NCBI GenBank assembly: GCA_016296885.1
Contig: JAEDHT010000028.1
Location: forward strand, 1-26,443
DNA length: 26,443 bases
Reading direction: 5' to 3'
DNA from: Clostridiaceae bacterium
GTDB lineage: Bacteria; Bacillota; Clostridia; Oscillospirales; Acutalibacteraceae
Made by a program: the position numbers and the translations under genes. The notes beneath the pieces are model-generated. The model worked only from the letters and a program-made list of their open reading frames with translations. It was not told the DNA's origin and did not search any database. Positions 21,891-26,443 of the stretch are shown piece by piece. The stretch's first letter is position 1, and each line of letters starts with the position of its first letter.

Positions 21891-22589
21891 GTCATTTTCA
21901 AACAAATCATATGCATTTAGCATACATTCTTTAAAGAATTCCTTGCCAATATATTTTACTATCTTTTGCACGTTTTCGGCAAAATCAGGACAACGTCTAT
22001 CTATAGAATGAGTATCGGTGCCCAGAAAGTGTATTAATCCGCTTTCTGCCAGCGCTACAATTTTTTTCCTCTGAAAAAATCCCGATGCTACGCTATCAAT
22101 ATTCGTTTGTACAAAAGCACCATTATCAACAAGCTTAGATACATAATTTGGAGCCAATATATTTGGATAACGCTCGATATGAGCTATTATTGGCACCACA
22201 CTGTATTTTGATTGCAACATCTCTATATAGTTCAACGCCCTCTCTATGGTAATATCATAGCTAAGCTCGGTGAGCATATATCGGGTGTTATTGTAACACA
22301 AAGGAGTAATATCATCAGCAGAAAAAAGAAGATCTGTTACAAACACTTCAGCACCAAGGGTATATTTTACACCACGTGGCAAATTTGGCAAGGCATCTTC
22401 GTAGCATTCTGTCCTTCTCTGCACAAAGCTTTCTATAGACTCCTTGTTACTATAATAATGCGAAGTAAAAGCAATAGCATCTACCCCATACACATTTAGC
22501 CGGCTTATCAGCTGTGCGCTCTCAGAGATGCTTTTGGATCCATCATCCATTTTGGGAAGAATATGAGTATGTATATCACAATATTTCAT
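21888..22589 (-). CDS. CpsB/YwqE-like PHP-family phosphotyrosine phosphatase
   Basis: A 233-residue PHP-domain protein. Metal motifs are CDIHTHILPKMDDGS (H7, H9), FTSHYY, IIAHIERYPNIL and FLGTDTHS. Such enzymes remove phosphate from tyrosine kinases that control capsule and exopolysaccharide export. AGGGGGA lies 9 nt before the ATG. No cognate BY-kinase or wzz gene is seen in the window, so the partner is elsewhere. The 3' end lies in the terminator T-run shared with the radical SAM gene. Confidence 0.9.
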   Translation of the reverse strand: MKYCDIHTHILPKMDDGSKSISESAQLISRLNVYGVDAIAFTSHYYSNKESIESFVQRRTECYEDALPNLPRGVKYTLGAEVFVTDLLFSADDITPLCYNNTRYMLTELSYDITIERALNYIEMLQSKYSVVPIIAHIERYPNILAPNYVSKLVDNGAFVQTNIDSVASGFFQRKKIVALAESGLIHFLGTDTHSIDRRCPDFAENVQKIVKYIGKEFFKECMLNAYDLFEND

Positions 22590-22617
22590 AATGCATTCCC
22601 CCTATTTCCGTTATCCC

Positions 22618-22650
22618 GCAGACTTTTAAAATCTGCATATTTTTTCTTTT
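22618..22650 (+). terminator. Plus-oriented hairpin with T-run, 1 of 2
   Basis: GCAGACTTTTAAAATCTGC (22618-22636) forms a short stem, followed by ATATTTTTTCTTTTT on the plus strand. No plus-strand gene ends here, and on the minus strand it has no T-tail. Confidence 0.4.
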
Positions 22651-22656
22651 TATATT

Positions 22657-22701
22657 TAGTGCCCTCTCTTTTATATGAAAGAAAGGGCACTATGTTTTTT
22701 T
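22657..22701 (+). terminator. Plus-oriented hairpin with T-run, 2 of 2
   Basis: TAGTGCCCT (22657-22665) pairs perfectly with AGGGCACTA (22684-22692), with an inner TCTTT/AAAGA pairing. TGTTTTTTT follows on the plus strand. On the minus strand, which carries the htrA gene, an A-rich tail follows, so it would not be expected to end htrA. Confidence 0.55.
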
Positions 22702-22711
22702 AGATTAAAAA

Positions 22712-24988
22712 TTATTCATTAGGAACAGTAACAGCTGACTGGGTTTCACCTAGGTCTGCAAGTAATTTTATAGTAACCTCTATAGATTTACCTTTCTTTG
22801 TGCCTTGACCTGCTCTATATAATGTCACAACAACCTCGTCGCCAGGCTCATACTTATCCAGTTCCTTATAAAGCTCACTAAATGATGTTACTGTGGCACC
22901 ATTAAATGCTGTGATAATATCATTTGGCTTAGCTTCTGTGCCATTAAAAGGACTATCAGCACTAAACTCAACAATTAAAATACCGCCTTGTTCAAGTCCG
23001 CTTGAGGCAGCCACAGCAGATGTAAGCTCCTGTCCTACGATACCGATTCTCACTCTGCCCGAAACATAGCCCTGATTGATAAGATCGTCGCAAATCTTTT
23101 TAACAGTAACGCTAGGGATAGCAAATCCCATACCTTCGTATTCCTCGTCAACGATCTTAATTGTATTAACACCGATTACTTGACCATATAGGTTTGCCAA
23201 AGGTCCACCGCTGTTACCGGGGTTAATAGCTGCATCAGTTTGAATATAATCCACATAGCTGAATGTGGAAACGCTTCTGTTCAAAGCTGATACAATACCT
23301 CTTGTAATAGAGTTGGAATAAGCACTGCCACCGGGGTTACCAATAGCAACTACATCCTGACCTACAAAAACCTTTTCGCTGTCTGCAAAAGTTGCAGGCT
23401 TTAGCTCTTCTCCAGCAGGATCTATTTTAAGTACTGCAAGATCGGTTTTTGTGTCAAATCCAACTACCATGGCCTCTAGCTGATTTCCGTTGCCAAGTGT
23501 TACATACACTTCATAAGTTGTCTTAGAATCGCCAATAACATGGCTGTTTGTGGCGATATATCCATCAGATGTAACCACAATACCTGTACCCTCTGAAGAA
23601 GCACCATCTGCTGCCAATGTAAGGCCCTTTTCATAACAAGATATACCCACAACGGATGGCGACAGCACCTCATAAGCATACTGTGCGGAATACTCTGTAA
23701 CGCCAATATCAGGCTGACTATTTACATCCAAGCCAGAGCTATTTGGATCAATAACATCTGTATCCTGTGGCAACAAATTATTTTCTGTGTCAATCACATC
23801 TGAGAAAGAAGATGTCACATCACTGTCACTTGTGTTATTAGATGGTGTTTCAAAACTACCAAACACATCTATACCAAGCATTGGCAATGCAAAATAAGCA
23901 CCCACAAGCAAAAGGCATATTGCTACTATAATAAGTGTAATAATGAGAACATTTTTGCTTGTTTTCTTCTTTCCTTTTTTCGCCTTTTGTTTTTTATTGC
24001 TCTTTGGCGCAGTTGGATTTTCAGGAATGAAACTATCGTTTATTTGATTAAAGTTATTCCCAAAGTTTGTTTTTGGGGCGTTGACGGGTTGCACCGAATC
24101 AAAGTTCATCTTATTACCCAAATTCTGAGGTGCAAACTCCGGTGAATTATTACCAAAACCGCCCATAAAATCTGCCGGCTTTTCATCTGCCGGTACTACC
24201 TCCGGCTCTGCATTTTGAACAGGCTCATCAGGCAAGTTACCAAACATATTTTCGTACTCGGATTCTAATCTATCAATCTCTTTTTGCAGTTCATCGAGAG
24301 ATTTTGGCATGGTAGCTTCAGTATTGTTCTTGTCAAAAGAATCGAGATTTGTTTCATTATTAATAGGCTCAACAACATTTGCAGGCTGTTCTATAGGATT
24401 TCGAACAGTTCTAGGCCTCAACATCGGTTCATTATCAAGCATTTGATCTACATGATTACGCTCTACTGCTGGATTTTGAGGCTGAACGGGACGTGCCACA
24501 GGCTGTTGCTGTCTTGCCATTGGGTTTTGTGGCTGGGCAGGGCGTGCCATAGGCTGTTGCTGTCTTGCTATTGGGTTTTGAGCTTGAGCAGGGCGTGCCA
24601 TAGGCTGTTGCTGTCTTGCTATTGGGTTTTGTGGCTGGGCAGGGCGTGCCATAGGCTGTTGCTGTCTTACCATCGGGTTTTGTGGCTGGGCAGGGCGTGC
24701 CATAGGCTGTTGCTGTCTTGCCATTGGGTTTTGTGGCTGGGTAGGGCGTGCCATAGGCTGTTGCTGTCTTACCATTGGGTTTTGTGGCTGAACAGGACGT
24801 GCTACAGGTCTTTGATCTCTATAAGAGTCTTGCCCCATGTTGTTCATATTTTTTTGATTGTCATCCTGTCTATAATTGTTATTATATTGGTTTGCAGGGG
24901 CATAGCCTGCCGGGTTTTGCTCGTAGCCTGATTTACCCTGATTAAGATTATTGGGGTAAAATTGGTTTTCATTGTTTTGATCTCTCAT
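22712..24988 (-). CDS. HtrA/DegP-like membrane-anchored serine protease with repeat-rich N-terminal region
   Basis: 758 residues, far longer than usual HtrA proteins. Residues 1-345 are predicted cytoplasmic and low in order: a Gln/Asn-rich start, six 17-residue Pro/Gln/Arg repeats (61-163), an acidic segment and a Lys cluster (331-344). A membrane helix spans about 347-370. Outside, the chymotrypsin-like domain has H483 (TNSHVIGD), D516 (KTDLAVLKID) and S593 in NPGNSGGPL. A PDZ domain covers about 645-740. It degrades or refolds damaged envelope proteins. AAGGGGAT lies 9 nt before the ATG. Confidence 0.95.
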   Translation of the reverse strand: MRDQNNENQFYPNNLNQGKSGYEQNPAGYAPANQYNNNYRQDDNQKNMNNMGQDSYRDQRPVARPVQPQNPMVRQQQPMARPTQPQNPMARQQQPMARPAQPQNPMVRQQQPMARPAQPQNPIARQQQPMARPAQAQNPIARQQQPMARPAQPQNPMARQQQPVARPVQPQNPAVERNHVDQMLDNEPMLRPRTVRNPIEQPANVVEPINNETNLDSFDKNNTEATMPKSLDELQKEIDRLESEYENMFGNLPDEPVQNAEPEVVPADEKPADFMGGFGNNSPEFAPQNLGNKMNFDSVQPVNAPKTNFGNNFNQINDSFIPENPTAPKSNKKQKAKKGKKKTSKNVLIITLIIVAICLLLVGAYFALPMLGIDVFGSFETPSNNTSDSDVTSSFSDVIDTENNLLPQDTDVIDPNSSGLDVNSQPDIGVTEYSAQYAYEVLSPSVVGISCYEKGLTLAADGASSEGTGIVVTSDGYIATNSHVIGDSKTTYEVYVTLGNGNQLEAMVVGFDTKTDLAVLKIDPAGEELKPATFADSEKVFVGQDVVAIGNPGGSAYSNSITRGIVSALNRSVSTFSYVDYIQTDAAINPGNSGGPLANLYGQVIGVNTIKIVDEEYEGMGFAIPSVTVKKICDDLINQGYVSGRVRIGIVGQELTSAVAASSGLEQGGILIVEFSADSPFNGTEAKPNDIITAFNGATVTSFSELYKELDKYEPGDEVVVTLYRAGQGTKKGKSIEVTIKLLADLGETQSAVTVPNE
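24501..24806 (-). repeat. Six tandem 51-bp coding repeats in the htrA-like gene
   Basis: GGCTGTTGCTGTCTT recurs on the plus strand at 24501, 24552, 24603, 24654, 24705 and 24756, an exact 51-bp period, with partial units at both sides. Each unit encodes 17 residues of the type QQQPMARPAQPQNPMAR. Variation is low (T/A, P/A, M/I, V/A), so the array was expanded or homogenised recently. Confidence 0.95.
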
Positions 24989-25054
24989 AGTGAAACATCC
25001 CCTTTTTAAAGCTGATATATAGAAAAATGCAAACTACTAATATTTATTCTAAAA

Positions 25055-25606
25055 TTAATTTATAACATACCACACACCATCAATTAGCATACACTCGGCG
25101 TTTGCAGTCTCCTGTTTTTGTGAAAGTGAGCCTTCACCCTCTTTGTAGTCCATATGAATCTGAAACTCAACCAGTGCAAAGGCGTCTACAACATCTGCAC
25201 CTGAATATTTTTTTAAAAGCTCTGCATGATAGTTATTATATATTTCTGAGCTTTTGTCGTATATCTCATAATTAGATGGCTCGGCCTCCACATAGTAGAA
25301 CGAATAGTTTTCATTCATATACGACTTATAGCTCTCCAGCTCCTCTATGGCAGAAGCCTTTATCGACTCAAAATCATATTCACTATTACCCAAAGCCTGC
25401 ATACAATCAGGGTTTTTGAAAGAGTAATGCAAATATCCCTCTGCATCGTTTTGATAATATGCGTTTGCCCATGATCTCACAGTTGAGCAAAGCTGATCCA
25501 CATAATTATCTTGTGAAGCATTGCTTACAACGTGCTTTTTATCCGCACACGCACATACCGAAAAAACTAAAACAATAGCTGTTAAAAAACAAATTAATCT
25601 CTTCAT
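25055..25606 (-). CDS. NTF2/DUF4878-like lipoprotein
   Basis: A 183-residue predicted lipoprotein. MKRLICFLTAIVLVFSVCAC is a signal peptide ending in a Cys-rich VCAC lipobox-like site. The mature part is about 160 residues, opening with VRSWANAYYQNDAEGYLHY, which resembles the first helices of NTF2-like folds. The end, LIDGVWYVIN, is a typical last strand of such domains. The function is not known. ATG 25606 is preferred over 25630 because it places the signal peptide at the N-terminus. The start lies 5 nt after the stop of the next gene, so the two are probably coupled. No good ribosome site is seen. Confidence 0.75.
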   Translation of the reverse strand: MKRLICFLTAIVLVFSVCACADKKHVVSNASQDNYVDQLCSTVRSWANAYYQNDAEGYLHYSFKNPDCMQALGNSEYDFESIKASAIEELESYKSYMNENYSFYYVEAEPSNYEIYDKSSEIYNNYHAELLKKYSGADVVDAFALVEFQIHMDYKEGEGSLSQKQETANAECMLIDGVWYVIN

Positions 25607-25611
25607 GATTC

Positions 25612-26277
25612 TTATACTACCAAATACCATTGTCCATCCACAAGCACTCCATAAACCTCCTGAGATTCATTCTCCGAGGGGGTATCCCCAGATTCATAAA
25701 CCACACTCACTGTCACATCAGAACTTGAAAAAGCTGATATCTTGCTTGCATCTCCATAATACTCCGAGAATTTCTCCAAATATTCTGCATATTTATCAGA
25801 TGAGCTGTTATAAATACTTGTGCCCTCTACATTGATATTCACTTCATAATTGCCATAAGTACCTTTTATGCCGGCTTCTGTCTGCTCAAAGGCTTCTTTG
25901 AGATCAGCATAAGTGACATCATATTCATAATCGCTATCACTCAGCTTTTCCCTACACTCTTTATTCATTGTAGAATACTGCACATATGTGTCCACATCAA
26001 ATTCATAAGCCGCTGTGATGCAGGCTTTCACGGTATCTTCCACAGTAGGACGTGAAATATGCGATTTCACTATTACCACGCCCAGCACGATAATAACTGC
26101 CGCCATCGCAAGCATCACCAGTGAAAGAAATGCTTTTGATGTTTCCTTCTTTCTGGCGGTAGCTTGTTCTGATGATAACGCAGTTTCGGAGGTTTCTTCC
26201 GAACTGATATCATTAAGGCTGTCGTCAGTTTTTATTTCCCCATTGATTATGTTTAACTCTTCATTTTTTTCATCCAT
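25612..26277 (-). CDS. Single-span membrane protein with NTF2/DUF4878-like outer domain
   Basis: 221 residues. The N-terminal 45 residues are acidic and cytoplasmic (MDEKNEELNIING). A membrane span lies about 54-71 (VMLAMAAVIIVLGVVIV), followed by a domain of about 145 residues. That domain ends LVDGQWYLVV and has helices such as EDTVKACITAAYEFDVDTYVQYS. It shares pattern with the downstream lipoprotein: EYDVTYADLKEA and IYNSSSDKYAEYLEKF correspond to EYDFESIKASA and IYNNYHAELLKKY. GGAG lies 8 nt before ATG 26277; the upstream ATG (26313) lacks a site. A consensus promoter lies upstream. Confidence 0.8.
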   Translation of the reverse strand: MDEKNEELNIINGEIKTDDSLNDISSEETSETALSSEQATARKKETSKAFLSLVMLAMAAVIIVLGVVIVKSHISRPTVEDTVKACITAAYEFDVDTYVQYSTMNKECREKLSDSDYEYDVTYADLKEAFEQTEAGIKGTYGNYEVNINVEGTSIYNSSSDKYAEYLEKFSEYYGDASKISAFSSSDVTVSVVYESGDTPSENESQEVYGVLVDGQWYLVV

Positions 26278-26332
26278 AAAAAAGACTCCGAAAATTGATA
26301 TTATTACACACACTTACATATATACACTTGCT

Positions 26333-26361
26333 ATTATATCACAGCATATAAAAAAATACAA
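26333..26361 (-). promoter_or_regulatory. Sigma-A promoter of the NTF2-like pair
   Basis: TTGTAT (26361-26356), a 17-bp spacer and TATAAT (26338-26333) on the minus strand. Only unassigned AT-rich sequence lies beyond, to the window end. Confidence 0.75.
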
Positions 26362-26443
26362 CGCAATTTTATGAAAAAAGCAATTTCTCCTGTAAAGTCG
26401 TCAATGATAGGTGACACTTTTCTCAAAAAAATATGATGTTCCA

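Noticed and set aside
24284..24931. 215-aa plus-strand frame opposite the htrA-like gene
   Set aside because: It is the antisense of the 51-bp coding repeats (CHRLLLSCHWVLWLG repeated). The open frame is a by-product of repeat composition; the minus frame has the protease motifs.
26278..26443. Short minus-strand frames at the right edge that could be the end of another gene
   Set aside because: Several frames are open for 12-35 codons but none shows a recognisable protein end, and the promoter at 26333 lies inside the longest. I cannot support a gene here.

Overview
The window looks like chromosomal core sequence from a low-GC, Gram-positive, endospore-lineage anaerobe. Clostridia (Oscillospirales/Ruminococcaceae-type) is the best guess. 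The reasons are a Spo0A gene, a BofA-like gene, an hrcA-grpE-dnaK-dnaJ cluster under a CIRCE operator, strong GGAGG-type ribosome binding sites, consensus sigma-A promoters, and several proteins with short alanine/serine-rich secretion signals. No phage, transposase, integrase, CRISPR array, tRNA or rRNA was seen. Most of the region is ordinary housekeeping, and the interest lies mainly in regulatory architecture and a few uncharacterised proteins.

Layout. 1-454: a 155-bp tandem repeat array whose last, diverged copy runs into the 3' end of a HAD phosphatase gene. 1000-3410 (minus strand): rpmG-secE-nusG-rplK-rplA, with a candidate L1 operator in the rplK leader and a promoter that sits inside a terminator-like hairpin. 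3454-4529: a membrane-anchored DNA-entry-type nuclease translationally coupled to a small unknown protein. 4669-5517: bofA-like and DUF4364 genes overlapping tail to tail. 5643-9168: a secreted C-terminally anchored protein, a DUF2804 protein and an FAD oxidoreductase. 9378-10151: spo0A with a diverged receiver domain. 10379-13811: apgM, tatD, a 57-aa glycine-rich protein, trmL and a permuted-papain/NlpC-like protein. 13889-14675: a DUF4430 lipoprotein behind a probable cobalamin riboswitch with its own promoter. 14738-19658: the class I heat-shock cluster, in which dnaJ appears to have a separate promoter. 19797-21834: pgeF, diverging from a 70-aa Cys-rich protein followed by a COG1313-type radical SAM protein. 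21888-26277: a CpsB-like PHP phosphatase, an HtrA-like protease with a 17-residue-repeat cytoplasmic region, and two tandem NTF2/DUF4878-like envelope proteins.

How it works together. The left block supplies ribosomal proteins, transcription elongation and secretion. The heat-shock block supplies chaperones under HrcA. The DUF4430/riboswitch unit is probably a cobalamin-responsive surface protein. The right-hand block is an envelope-related set. No single new multi-gene system is obvious. The best leads are the riboswitch-controlled DUF4430 lipoprotein, the nuclease/small-ORF cassette, the promoters nested in terminators, the repeat-derived protein tail, and the Cys-rich peptide next to a radical SAM enzyme. 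All calls come from reading the sequence; no database or folding program was run.
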